From Pseudonocardia oroxyli (GTDB lineage Bacteria > Actinomycetota > Actinomycetes > Mycobacteriales > Pseudonocardiaceae), in the NCBI RefSeq assembly GCF_900102195.1, contig NZ_FNBE01000009.1:1-64000 (forward strand): DNA of 64,000 bases, read 5' to 3'. The notes beneath the pieces are model-generated. The model was not told where the DNA came from. It ran no database searches and was given only the letters and a program-made list of their open reading frames with translations. A program made the translations under genes and the position numbers. Below are positions 17,618 through 25,840 of the stretch, one piece after another (the stretch's first letter is position 1; every line of letters begins with the position of its first letter).

Positions 17618-20600
17618 TCAGCGGGCGTCGAGGGCCTTCTGGATCCGCTTGACGCTGACCGGGTAGCGCGTCCTCATCGGCTGCGCGTAGAGGCTCACGC
17701 GCAGCTCCTCGATCATCCAGCGGATCTCGACCAGCGCCGGGGGCGGGTCCACGCCCGGGGGGAGGGCGGCGAGCTCGGCCGCGTACTCGTCCTGGACCTC
17801 GTGGACCTGGGCGGTCCACTCGGCGTCCCGGGCGGGGTCGACGCGGAGCTTGTCGATGCGGACGGCGAGGGCCTGCAGATAGCGGGCGACGTCCGCGAGC
17901 CGGGCCGCGCCCGCCTGCTCGGCGAAGTGCGGACCGGTCAGCTCCTGCAGCTGGGCGCGGATGTCCGCGGGCGGGTTCCGCAGCTCGGCCAGCGCCGCCT
18001 GCACGGGGTGCCAGCGCTCCAGGACCGCGCGGACGGCCTGCAGGACCTGCATCGTGGCGCTGCCGAGGTGCTGGGCGAAGACCCCCGAGAGCGTGGCGAA
18101 ACCCGCTGCGTCCCAACAGGGTCCGCCCGCGCGGGCGATGAGGTGGTCGGCTGCGCACAGCACGCAGTCCGCGATCAGCGCGTCGAGGCCGCCCTGGGGG
18201 TTGCGGGCGATCGTGAGCCGGGCCCGGGGGTCGAGGCCCCGCTGCACCTGCTTGGCCGGGCTGGGGGTGGCGAGCAGCAGCAGCCTGCGGACGCCGCGGC
18301 GGTGCGCGGAGTCCCGCTCGGCCTCGGTGGCGAACACGCGCACGTCCACCGAGTCGCCGCGGTCGACCAGGCCCGGGTAGCCGGTCACGACGTGGCGGCC
18401 GCGGCGGATGGCGTGCTCCCGGGGCAGGTCGCCGAGGTCCCAGGTGGTCAGCCCGGTGCGTTCGATGTCCCGCCCCGCGGCGGCGATCTCCTCGCGCACC
18501 TTGGGCGCGAGCTGCTCGCGCAGCGCCTCCAGGTCGGTGCCGCGGGCGACCTCGCGACCCTTCTCGTCGAGGACACGGAAGGTCACGGTGAGGTGGTCCG
18601 GGAGCCGGGCGAGCTCCCAGTCGTCCCGGTGGATGACGACGTTCCGCATCCGGCCGAGCTCGCGCTCCAGCCCGTCGAGCAGGGGCTCGTCCTGGTCGCG
18701 CAAGCGGGACAGCACCGCGCGGGCGTGGTCCGGGGCGGGGGAGAAGTTGCGGCGCAGGGACTTGGGCAGCGTCTTGATCAGAGCGGTGACCAGCTCCTCG
18801 CGCAGCCCGGGGACCTGCCAGGTGAACGGCGTCGGGTCGACCTGGTGCAGCGCGGCGACCGGGACGTCGACGGTCACGCCGTCCGTGTGGTGTCCCGGTT
18901 CGAACGCGTACGACAGCGGCAGCGACAGCCCGCCCGCGGCGACGTGGTCCGGGTAGGCGGCGCGGTCGATGCCGCGGGCCGCCTCGGTCTCCAGCATCTC
19001 CGCGGTGAAGTCCAGCAGGTTCTTGTCCGGCTCCTTCCGCCACCAGGAGTCGAAGTGCCGCCCGGACACCACCGAGGCGGGGATCCGCTTGTCGTAGAAG
19101 GCGAACAGCGTGTCCTCGTCCACGACCAGGTCCCGACGCCGGGCGCGGTGCTCCAGCTCCTCGGCGTCCTCGAGCAGCGCGCGGTTGGCGCGGAAGAAGC
19201 GGTGCCGCGTCTCCCAGTCGCCCTCGACGAGCGCGTGCCGGAGGAACAGGTCGCGGGAGACCTCGGGGTCGACCCGGGCGAAGTCCACGGTGCGGTCCGC
19301 CACCACGGGGATGCCGTACAGCGTGACCCGCTCGGTGGCCACGGCGCTCGCCCGCTTGCGCGACCAGCGCGGCTCCGAATACGTCCGCTTGACGAGATGT
19401 CCGGCGAGCGGCTCGATCCACTCCGGCTTGATCGACGCGACGGTGCGCGCCCAGAGCCGCGAGGTCTCGACGAGCTCGGCGGCCATCACCCAGTGCGGCG
19501 GCTTGCGCGCCAGCGCCGAGCCCGGCCAGATCGCGAACCTCGCGTTGCGGGCGCCCAGGTACTCGCGGGCGCCGCGCTTGTCCCCCTTCTTCTCGGTGCG
19601 CTCCTCCAGCAGCCCGACCTGCGAGAGCAGCCCGGACAGCAGCGCCTGGTGGATCCGGTCGGGATCGGCGGGGGCGTCGTTCGCGGTCATCCCCGCGGAG
19701 CGGGCGGCCTGGCGGAGCTGGCCGTGCAGGTCCCACCACTCGCGGATCCGCAGGTAGTGCAGGAACTCCTCGCGCAGTGTGCGCCGGAACCGGCTCCCGC
19801 TCAGCTCGGCCCGGCGCTCGGCCAGGTAGTCCCAGAGGGCGGTGTAGGCCAGGAAGTCCGAGCCCGCGGCGGTGAAGCGCCGGTGCTGCTCGTCCGCGGC
19901 CTGGCGCTGCTCGGTGGGCCGCTCGCGCGGGTCCTGCACGCTCAGCGCCGCGGCGATCACGAGGACCTCGCGCAGGCACCCGGTCTTGTTCGCCTCCACC
20001 AGCATCCGGCCCAGGCGGGGGTCGACGGGCAGCCGCGAGAGGGCCTGGCCCACCGCCGTCAGCCTGCCGTGGTCGACGGCGCCCAGCTCGTGGAGCAGGG
20101 CGAGGCCGTCCGCGACGTCCCGCCGGTCCGGCGGCTCGACGAACGGGAACGCGGAGATCTCGCCGAGGTCCAGCGCGATCATCTGCAGGACGACCGAGGC
20201 GAGGTTGGTGCGCAGGATCTCCGGGTCGGTGAACTCCGGGCGGGCGTCGAAGTCGTCCTCGGCGTAGAGCCGGATGCAGATGCCGTCGCTCGTCCGGCCG
20301 CACCGGCCCGCGCGCTGGTTCGCCGACGCCTGGGAGATCTTCTCGATGGGCAGCCGCTGCACCTTGAGCCTGCGCGAGTACCGCGAGATGCGCGCCGTGC
20401 CGGTGTCGATCACGTACCGGATGCCGGGCACGGTCAGGGACGTCTCGGCGACGTTGGTGGACAACACGATCCGGTTGCCCGGGTGCGGGCTGAAGACCCG
20501 CTGCTGCTCGGCGGTGGTCAGGCGCGCGTACAGCGGGAGGATCTCGGTGTTGCGGAAGTCCCTGCGCTGCAAGGCTTCCGCGGTGTCCCGGATCTCGCGT

Positions 20601-21787
20601 TCGCCGGGTAGGAAGACCAGGATGTCGCCGGGGCCCTCGCGCTGCAGCTCCGCCACGGCGTCGGCGATCGCGTCGGTCTCCTCGCGGTCCGGGTCGGCGT
20701 CCGCGTCGTCCGGGTCCACGACGGGCCGGTAGCGCACCTCGACGGGGTACGACCGCCCGCTGACCTCGACGATCGGGGCGTTCCCGAAGTGCCGGGAGAA
20801 GCGCTCCGGGTCGATGGTCGCGCTGGTGATGATGACCTTGAGGTCCGGGCGGCGCGGCAGGAGCTGCGTGAGGTAGCCCAGGATGAAGTCGATGTTGAGG
20901 CTGCGCTCGTGGGCCTCGTCGATGATCAGCGTGTCGTACTGCAGCAGGTCCCGGTCGCCGGTCAGCTCGGCGAGCAGGATGCCGTCCGTCATCAGCTTGA
21001 CCATGGTGCGGTCGCCGACCTGGTCGGTGAAGCGCACCTTCCAGCCGACGACGTCGCCGAGCTCGGTGTGCAGCTCGTCCGCGATCCGGGTGGCGACGGT
21101 GCGCGCCGCGAGCCTGCGCGGCTGGGTGTGCCCGATGATCCCGTCGACGCCGCGGCCCAGCTCCAGGCAGATCTTCGGCAGCTGGGTGGTCTTGCCGGAG
21201 CCCGTCTCGCCGGCGACGATCACGACCTGGTGGTCCCGGATCGCGGCGGCGATGTCGTCCTTGCGCTGGGAGACCGGGAGCTGCTCGGGGTAGCTGATCC
21301 GGGGGACGGCGGCGCGACGGCGCTCGCGGCGGTGCTCGGCTGCGGCGATCGCGTCGGCTACGGCCTGCTGGGCGCGGCCGTCTGCGGAGCGGCGGGCGCC
21401 GTGCAGGCGCCTGCGCAGGCGCTCGGCGTCCGTGCTGCGCAGCTCCGCGACCCGCTGCTCGAGGTCGGCGAGCACGTCGTCCGGCAGGGCGGGGAGCGCG
21501 GGCTCGGTCCGGCGGCGGGGCGCGCCGTCGGTCGGGGAGGACGTGCTGGTGGGGCCGGGCGCGTTGCCCCGCTGTGCGGGTGCGCTCCGGCCCCGGGAGC
21601 CGCGCCGGCGGGGTCGTCGGCCGCGGCTCCCGTCGCCGCTCGCGGCGCTGCCGGTGGGTTCGGCTGCGGCCTGCGAGGCGGCGGGTCCGGTCGCTGTGGT
21701 GGGAGCACCGGACTGGGCGGGGGAGTCCGCGCGGGAGCCGGGGTCTCCGGCGCGCACGTCGTCCCCGGTGGATCGGGAGGAGGTCAT
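17618..21787 (-). CDS. hrpA: ATP-dependent RNA helicase HrpA (DEAH box)
   Basis: A 1389-residue DEAH helicase. An N-terminal disordered Ser/Ala/Arg-rich tail (~1-90) precedes the helicase core: Walker A GETGSGKTTQLP (~196), DEAH in LIIDEAHERSLNIDFILGYL (~287), SATIDPERFSRHF, and motif VI QRAGRCGRTSDG. The winged-helix/ratchet and OB regions follow, then the long HrpA-specific C-terminal domain (DUF3418) ending near residue 1389. Length matches the family. HrpA acts in mRNA processing and rescue of collided ribosomes in E. coli. Confidence 0.96.
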   Translation of the reverse strand: MTSSRSTGDDVRAGDPGSRADSPAQSGAPTTATGPAASQAAAEPTGSAASGDGSRGRRPRRRGSRGRSAPAQRGNAPGPTSTSSPTDGAPRRRTEPALPALPDDVLADLEQRVAELRSTDAERLRRRLHGARRSADGRAQQAVADAIAAAEHRRERRRAAVPRISYPEQLPVSQRKDDIAAAIRDHQVVIVAGETGSGKTTQLPKICLELGRGVDGIIGHTQPRRLAARTVATRIADELHTELGDVVGWKVRFTDQVGDRTMVKLMTDGILLAELTGDRDLLQYDTLIIDEAHERSLNIDFILGYLTQLLPRRPDLKVIITSATIDPERFSRHFGNAPIVEVSGRSYPVEVRYRPVVDPDDADADPDREETDAIADAVAELQREGPGDILVFLPGEREIRDTAEALQRRDFRNTEILPLYARLTTAEQQRVFSPHPGNRIVLSTNVAETSLTVPGIRYVIDTGTARISRYSRRLKVQRLPIEKISQASANQRAGRCGRTSDGICIRLYAEDDFDARPEFTDPEILRTNLASVVLQMIALDLGEISAFPFVEPPDRRDVADGLALLHELGAVDHGRLTAVGQALSRLPVDPRLGRMLVEANKTGCLREVLVIAAALSVQDPRERPTEQRQAADEQHRRFTAAGSDFLAYTALWDYLAERRAELSGSRFRRTLREEFLHYLRIREWWDLHGQLRQAARSAGMTANDAPADPDRIHQALLSGLLSQVGLLEERTEKKGDKRGAREYLGARNARFAIWPGSALARKPPHWVMAAELVETSRLWARTVASIKPEWIEPLAGHLVKRTYSEPRWSRKRASAVATERVTLYGIPVVADRTVDFARVDPEVSRDLFLRHALVEGDWETRHRFFRANRALLEDAEELEHRARRRDLVVDEDTLFAFYDKRIPASVVSGRHFDSWWRKEPDKNLLDFTAEMLETEAARGIDRAAYPDHVAAGGLSLPLSYAFEPGHHTDGVTVDVPVAALHQVDPTPFTWQVPGLREELVTALIKTLPKSLRRNFSPAPDHARAVLSRLRDQDEPLLDGLERELGRMRNVVIHRDDWELARLPDHLTVTFRVLDEKGREVARGTDLEALREQLAPKVREEIAAAGRDIERTGLTTWDLGDLPREHAIRRGRHVVTGYPGLVDRGDSVDVRVFATEAERDSAHRRGVRRLLLLATPSPAKQVQRGLDPRARLTIARNPQGGLDALIADCVLCAADHLIARAGGPCWDAAGFATLSGVFAQHLGSATMQVLQAVRAVLERWHPVQAALAELRNPPADIRAQLQELTGPHFAEQAGAARLADVARYLQALAVRIDKLRVDPARDAEWTAQVHEVQDEYAAELAALPPGVDPPPALVEIRWMIEELRVSLYAQPMRTRYPVSVKRIQKALDAR

Positions 21788-21887
21788 CGTGAGGTCAAGT
21801 CTGCCAAGTCGGGGCGAGGGAGGTGCCCGGCGGGCCTTCTCTGCAACGGGACGGCTGCCGGAGTTGTTCCCGTGGGCCCCGAGCCCG

Positions 21888-21946
21888 CCGAGAGGAACCC
21901 GAGGGCGATTCCGACCCGTGCGGAATCGCCCTCAGGTTCCTCTCGG
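21888..21946 (-). terminator. Large hairpin at the end of the TetR gene
   Basis: 26-bp arms (21888-21913 and 21921-21946) with a single mismatch and a 7-base loop. The right arm contains the TetR gene stop codon (21932-21934), so the last few codons and stop are part of the stem. Confidence 0.75.
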
Positions 21947-22483
21947 CAGCATCTTCTGGAAGGCGGACCAGGCCTGGTCCAGGGCGGCCTCCCGGTCCGG
22001 GGCCGCGGCGATCCACAGGGCGGCCTCGTTCAGGGCGCCGTTGAGCAGGGGGGTGAAGGCCGGGGCGAGTCCCGCGGCGGCGACGCCCTCGGCCAGGAGC
22101 CGGGTGCCTGCGGCGTCGTGCGCCCGCCAGACGGCCCACCCCAGGACGGCGGGGGCGTCGACGAGCAGGATCCGGCGGACCTCCGGGGCCACGGCGGCGG
22201 CGAGGAACGCCCGGCAGCCCCGTTCGAGCTGCTCGCGGGCGTCTCCGGTCGCCGCGGCGGCGATGGCCTCGGCCACCTCGCGCTGCACCTCGGCCAGCAC
22301 GGCCTCGAACAGTGCCTGCTTGCTGCGGTAGTGGTGGTAGACCGCGCCCCGGGTCACGCCCGCCGCGGCGGCGACCTCCTCCAGTCCGACGTCGGCGTAG
22401 CCGCGGGCCACGAACAGCTCGCGCGCGGTGGCCAGCACCCGGGCGGCGGTGGCCTCCGCCTCCGCCTTCGTCGCACGTGCCAC
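21932..22483 (-). CDS. TetR-family transcriptional regulator
   Basis: A 183-residue repressor starting at GTG 22483 behind AAGGAAGGGG. The N-terminal helix-turn-helix reads ATARELFVARGYADVGLEEVAAAAGVTRGAVYHHYRSKQALFEAVLAEV (residues ~17-65), a standard TetR DNA-binding domain; the rest is an all-helical ligand domain. It is divergent from the VOC protein gene, and the 70-base gap holds two tandem TACA-N7-TGTA dyads, so it probably represses itself and that gene. Effector unknown. Confidence 0.92.
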   Translation of the reverse strand: MARATKAEAEATAARVLATARELFVARGYADVGLEEVAAAAGVTRGAVYHHYRSKQALFEAVLAEVQREVAEAIAAAATGDAREQLERGCRAFLAAAVAPEVRRILLVDAPAVLGWAVWRAHDAAGTRLLAEGVAAAGLAPAFTPLLNGALNEAALWIAAAPDREAALDQAWSAFQKMLPRGT

Positions 22484-22499
22484 GCTGCCCCTTCCTTTT

Positions 22500-22542
22500 A
22501 CGTACAGGATGCATGTATAACATACGTACAGTCTGAATGTAT
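22500..22542. promoter_or_regulatory. Tandem TetR-type operators in the divergent promoter
   Basis: Two 19-bp direct copies (22500-22518 and 22524-22542) agree at 16 of 19 positions, both starting ACGTACAG and ending ATGTAT. Each contains a TACA-N7-TGTA inverted repeat (22503-22517, 22527-22541). The block is strikingly AT-rich against its surroundings and lies between the divergent TetR and VOC starts. Confidence 0.7.
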
Positions 22543-22553
22543 GGAGGTGGGCA

Positions 22554-22940
22554 GTGGCCCCGACCAGCGTGTACCCGGTCCTGATGAGCGCGGACGTGCC
22601 CGCGGCGGCCCGGTTCTACCGGGACCGGTTCGGCTTCGAGACGACGTTCGAGGCGGACTGGTACGTCAGCCTGCGGAACGGGACGTGGGAGCTCGCGATC
22701 CTCGATCCCGCGCACGAGACGGTCCCCACCGGCTACGGGCGGCCCGTCGGGGGGATGCTGCTGAACCTGGAGGTCGAGGACGTGGACGCGGAGTACGCGC
22801 GCCTGCAGGACCTGGAGATCGTGTTGCCCCTCCGGTCCGAGGAGTTCGGCCAGCGGCACTTCATCGTCGCGGCACCCGACGGGGTGCTCGTCGACGTGAT
22901 CACGCCGATCCCGGTCACCGGCGCGTTCGCCGGGAAGTAG
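22554..22940 (+). CDS. VOC-superfamily (glyoxalase/bleomycin-resistance fold) protein
   Basis: A 128-residue protein (GTG start behind ATGGAGG) with the beta-alpha-beta-beta-beta fold pattern: [37 protein letters not shown], then [17 protein letters not shown] and the C-terminal [17 protein letters not shown]. Family members are metal-dependent lyases, dioxygenases or antibiotic-binding proteins. The metal-ligand pattern is incomplete here, so a binding function is as likely as catalysis. It shares a promoter region and twin operators with the TetR gene, which suggests inducible expression. Confidence 0.87.
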   Translation: MAPTSVYPVLMSADVPAAARFYRDRFGFETTFEADWYVSLRNGTWELAILDPAHETVPTGYGRPVGGMLLNLEVEDVDAEYARLQDLEIVLPLRSEEFGQRHFIVAAPDGVLVDVITPIPVTGAFAGK

Positions 22941-23120
22941 GTGTCCGAGCCGAGCGCAGGTCGCCTCGCGGCGAGTGGCACACCGCGGCTCCAGCCTGAC
23001 GGTATTCCGCGGCGGCGGTTATCTATTGCGGCCCGGGGACACTGCATCGCCCGGCTCGGACAGGTGGTTCAACGGGTGACCCCCGGGAGATGTTCCCGAG
23101 GCCCGGTTCCGTGTGCTGCG

Positions 23121-23942
23121 TCACGATCGCAGCGCGGTGACCAGCCCGTCGTTGTAGGGGGTCCAGGCCTGCACGGCCCACTCGCCGAACGTGCGGTCGG
23201 TCAGCACCACGGCCGCCGCGCCCAGCTCCGGGTCCACCCAGAGGAACGTCCCGGCCTGGCCGAAGTGGCCGAACGTGCGCGGCGAGTGCGTGGTGCCGGT
23301 CCAGTGGGGCGACTTGCCGTCCCGGATCTCGAAGCCCGCACCCCAGTCGTTGGGCCGCTGGGAGCCGTAGCCGGGGAGCACGCCGTCGAGCCCGGGGAAG
23401 ACGACGGAGGTGGCCGCGGCGAGGGTCTCCGGGACGACGAGGGTCGGCTCGAGCAGCTCGGCGGCGAACCGGGCGAGGTCGGTGGCGGTGGAGTACGCGG
23501 CGTGCCCGGCGGGCCCCCGCAGCTCGGTCGCGGTCATGCCCAGCGGCGTGCAGACGGCCTCGGCCAGATACTCCGGGAACGGGATCCCGCTGGCCTTCTC
23601 CACCGTCTCGCCGAGCACGGCGAACCCGGTGTTGGAGTAGATCCGGCGCGTGCCGGGCTTGGCCTGGACCTGCATCGAGTCGAACGCCAGGCCCGAGGTG
23701 TGCGCGGCGAGGTGCCGGACCGTCGCGCCCTCCGGGCCGGCCGGGTCGTCCCACTCGACGGCGCCCTCCTCGACGGCGACGAGCAGGGCGTAGGCGGACA
23801 GCAGCTTGGTCACCGAGGCCAGCCGGAACTCCCGGTCCAGGTCCCCGGCCGTCGCGACGACCGCACCGCCCCGGACGACGGCCGCCGCCACGTGGTCGAC
23901 GGGCCAGTCCAGCAGTGCTCGGGTCGCGCGGGGGAGATCCAT
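23121..23942 (-). CDS. Serine hydrolase of the beta-lactamase (class C/PBP) fold
   Basis: A 273-residue cytoplasmic-looking protein without signal peptide. It shows the SxxK motif as SVTK (Ser43, Lys46), the YxN motif as YSN (102-104), and an HFGQAG motif in the place of the third KTG/HxG box. Such proteins are usually esterases or D-aminopeptidases rather than antibiotic beta-lactamases. It starts 10 bases after the M20 amidohydrolase stop codon on the same strand, so the pair is likely an operon. Confidence 0.88.
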   Translation of the reverse strand: MDLPRATRALLDWPVDHVAAAVVRGGAVVATAGDLDREFRLASVTKLLSAYALLVAVEEGAVEWDDPAGPEGATVRHLAAHTSGLAFDSMQVQAKPGTRRIYSNTGFAVLGETVEKASGIPFPEYLAEAVCTPLGMTATELRGPAGHAAYSTATDLARFAAELLEPTLVVPETLAAATSVVFPGLDGVLPGYGSQRPNDWGAGFEIRDGKSPHWTGTTHSPRTFGHFGQAGTFLWVDPELGAAAVVLTDRTFGEWAVQAWTPYNDGLVTALRS

Positions 23943-23952
23943 GGACCCATCC

Positions 23953-25257
23953 TCATCCGAAGAAGGTCGGGACGTCGACCGGGCCTCCCTTCGCGGCGAA
24001 CTCCTCGTGGACGGCGGCGCGCAGGGCGTCGTCCACCAGGTAGTCGAGGGCGGTCAGGGCGAGGCCGTCGGCCCCGTCCCGGACCCCGCGATCACCCGTC
24101 CCGCTCCCCGCCGCCGCGGCGAACCCGACGGTGTGCAGCGCGGCGGTCGGGCCGGCGATGGCGAGCATCGGGTGGATCGCGGGCATCCGGTAGGAGAGGT
24201 TGCCCAGGTCGGTGGATCCGGTGAGGAACTCGGGGACGACGCCGGGTGCCAGCGGTGTCCGCCCGCGTTCGACCTGACGGGCGGCCCACCGCCCGGCCAG
24301 CGCCGCGTTCTGCCGGATCGGCAGGTACGGGGGCTTGTCGTCCCAGGTCACGTCCACGGTGCAGCCGTGCATCCGGGCGGCGCCGTACGCGATCTCCGCC
24401 ACGCGGTGGGCGAGGTCGCGCAGGGTCTCGGGCTCCATGGAGCGGACGTAGAACAGCAGCGCGGCCCGGTCGGGGACGACGTTGGGGCGCGCGCCACCGT
24501 CGGTGAACGTGCCGTGCAGCCGGTCGCTCGGGGGCAGGTGCTGGCGCAGCGCGGCGACGGCGGTGTAGGCGGCGACGGCGGCGTCGAGCGCGTTGCGGCC
24601 CATGAACGGCTGGGCCGAGGCGTGCGCGGCCACCCCGTGGAACACCATCTCGACCTGGCGGCGGCCCAGGAACGGGTGCATCGCGACGTCGTGGCTGAAG
24701 GGGTGCAGCATCACGACGGCGTCGACGTCGTCGAACAGGCCCGCGCGGGCCATCGTCTCCTTGCCCCCGCCGCCCTCCTCGGCGGGCGTGCCGAACAGCG
24801 TGACCCGGCCGGGCGCCCGGCCCGCGAGGCCGAGGAAGGCGCCGACGGCGGTCGCGCAGATGACGTTGTGGCCGCAGCCGTGGCCGATGCCGGGGAGGGC
24901 GTCGTACTCGGCGAGGATCCCGATGTGCGGGCCGTCGTCCGAACCGGTGGTGCAGCGCAGGTCGGTGGGCAGGGCGGTGCCGATCTCGGCGGTGTGCCCG
25001 TGGCGGGCGAGCAGGTCCGCGACGGCCCGCACCGAGCGGTGCTCCGCGAAGCCCGTCTCGGGGTGGGCGTGCAGGTCCCGGCTCAGCGCGACGAGCTCGT
25101 CCCCCAGCGCGTCGACCGCCGCCCGCACCGGTGCGCACAGCTCGGCCGGTGCCCCGGTGAACGCGCTGGTCAGCGGCTCGGCGCGGGCGACGGCCGCCTC
25201 GGTGGCGGCGACGAGGGAGCGCAGGTACGACTCGTCGGGCTGGGCGGGACCGGTCAT
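23953..25257 (-). CDS. M20-family amidohydrolase (AbgB/aminoacylase-like)
   Basis: A 434-residue metallopeptidase. HAHPETGFAEHRSVRAVADLL is the family N-terminal motif; GILAEYDALPGIGHGCGHNV carries metal ligands, FGTPAEEGGGGKETMARAGLFDDVDAVVMLHP provides the catalytic Glu and further ligands, and the C-terminal STDLGNLSYRMPAIHPMLAI closes the active site. The closest described group cleaves p-aminobenzoyl-glutamate or N-acyl amino acids. It heads a two-gene operon with the serine hydrolase. Confidence 0.9.
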   Translation of the reverse strand: MTGPAQPDESYLRSLVAATEAAVARAEPLTSAFTGAPAELCAPVRAAVDALGDELVALSRDLHAHPETGFAEHRSVRAVADLLARHGHTAEIGTALPTDLRCTTGSDDGPHIGILAEYDALPGIGHGCGHNVICATAVGAFLGLAGRAPGRVTLFGTPAEEGGGGKETMARAGLFDDVDAVVMLHPFSHDVAMHPFLGRRQVEMVFHGVAAHASAQPFMGRNALDAAVAAYTAVAALRQHLPPSDRLHGTFTDGGARPNVVPDRAALLFYVRSMEPETLRDLAHRVAEIAYGAARMHGCTVDVTWDDKPPYLPIRQNAALAGRWAARQVERGRTPLAPGVVPEFLTGSTDLGNLSYRMPAIHPMLAIAGPTAALHTVGFAAAAGSGTGDRGVRDGADGLALTALDYLVDDALRAAVHEEFAAKGGPVDVPTFFG

Positions 25258-25312
25258 GGGGCGCAGGGTAGCGCCGCGAGCCCCGGGTTCCGTGCCCGCG
25301 AGTCCTCGCGGC

Positions 25313-25717
25313 TCAGTCCGAGGAGGACGAGGAACCGGAGTCGGAGGAGGACGAGCCGGTGTCGAACGAGCAGCCGGCGCCGTCGGCGGACCACGAGTCC
25401 GCGGAACCGCAGGCCCCGCCGTCCGACCACGTGCTCTGGCCCGTCCAGTCCGGGTAGGAGTCCGTGCTGCTGCTCGACCACCGATGGGGCTCCGACCCCG
25501 CCGCCGACCCCGCCGCCCGGTACGGCCCGGCGGGGATCCGCAGCTGCGACACCGCCCGCCTCGTGCGCGTCATGATCGTCAGCACGACCAGCGCGATGAT
25601 GCTCCCGGCCACCACCGGCACGGCGAAGAACACCGCGGGCCAGCCCAGGACCAGCGACAACAGGACGATCACGGCCGCGTCCGAGGCCACGACCAGCGGC
25701 ACGATCCACCGAGGCAT
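25313..25717 (-). CDS. Small membrane protein with Ser-rich tail
   Basis: A 134-residue protein starting at ATG 25717 behind AGGGAGGT. Two hydrophobic segments (IVPLVVASDAAVIVLLSLVL and VFFAVPVVAGSIIALVVLTI, roughly residues 4-48) are followed by a basic stretch and a long Ser/Gly/Asp/Trp-rich tail with two Cys (GGACGSADS and GAGCSFD) ending in alternating Ser-Asp runs. No domain recognised. Tail resembles other actinobacterial small membrane proteins with low-complexity C termini; function unknown. Confidence 0.7.
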   Translation of the reverse strand: MPRWIVPLVVASDAAVIVLLSLVLGWPAVFFAVPVVAGSIIALVVLTIMTRTRRAVSQLRIPAGPYRAAGSAAGSEPHRWSSSSTDSYPDWTGQSTWSDGGACGSADSWSADGAGCSFDTGSSSSDSGSSSSSD

Positions 25718-25840
25718 CACGGGACCTCCCTCTCTCGCCCCGTACACGAACGAGCGGGTCGGCGCGTCACAGGTCGTGAGTGGGCCGGGGGACGGCAGCG
25801 GCGGAGCCGCGGGGTGGGTGAGCGCAGTGGTGCCCGGGCA

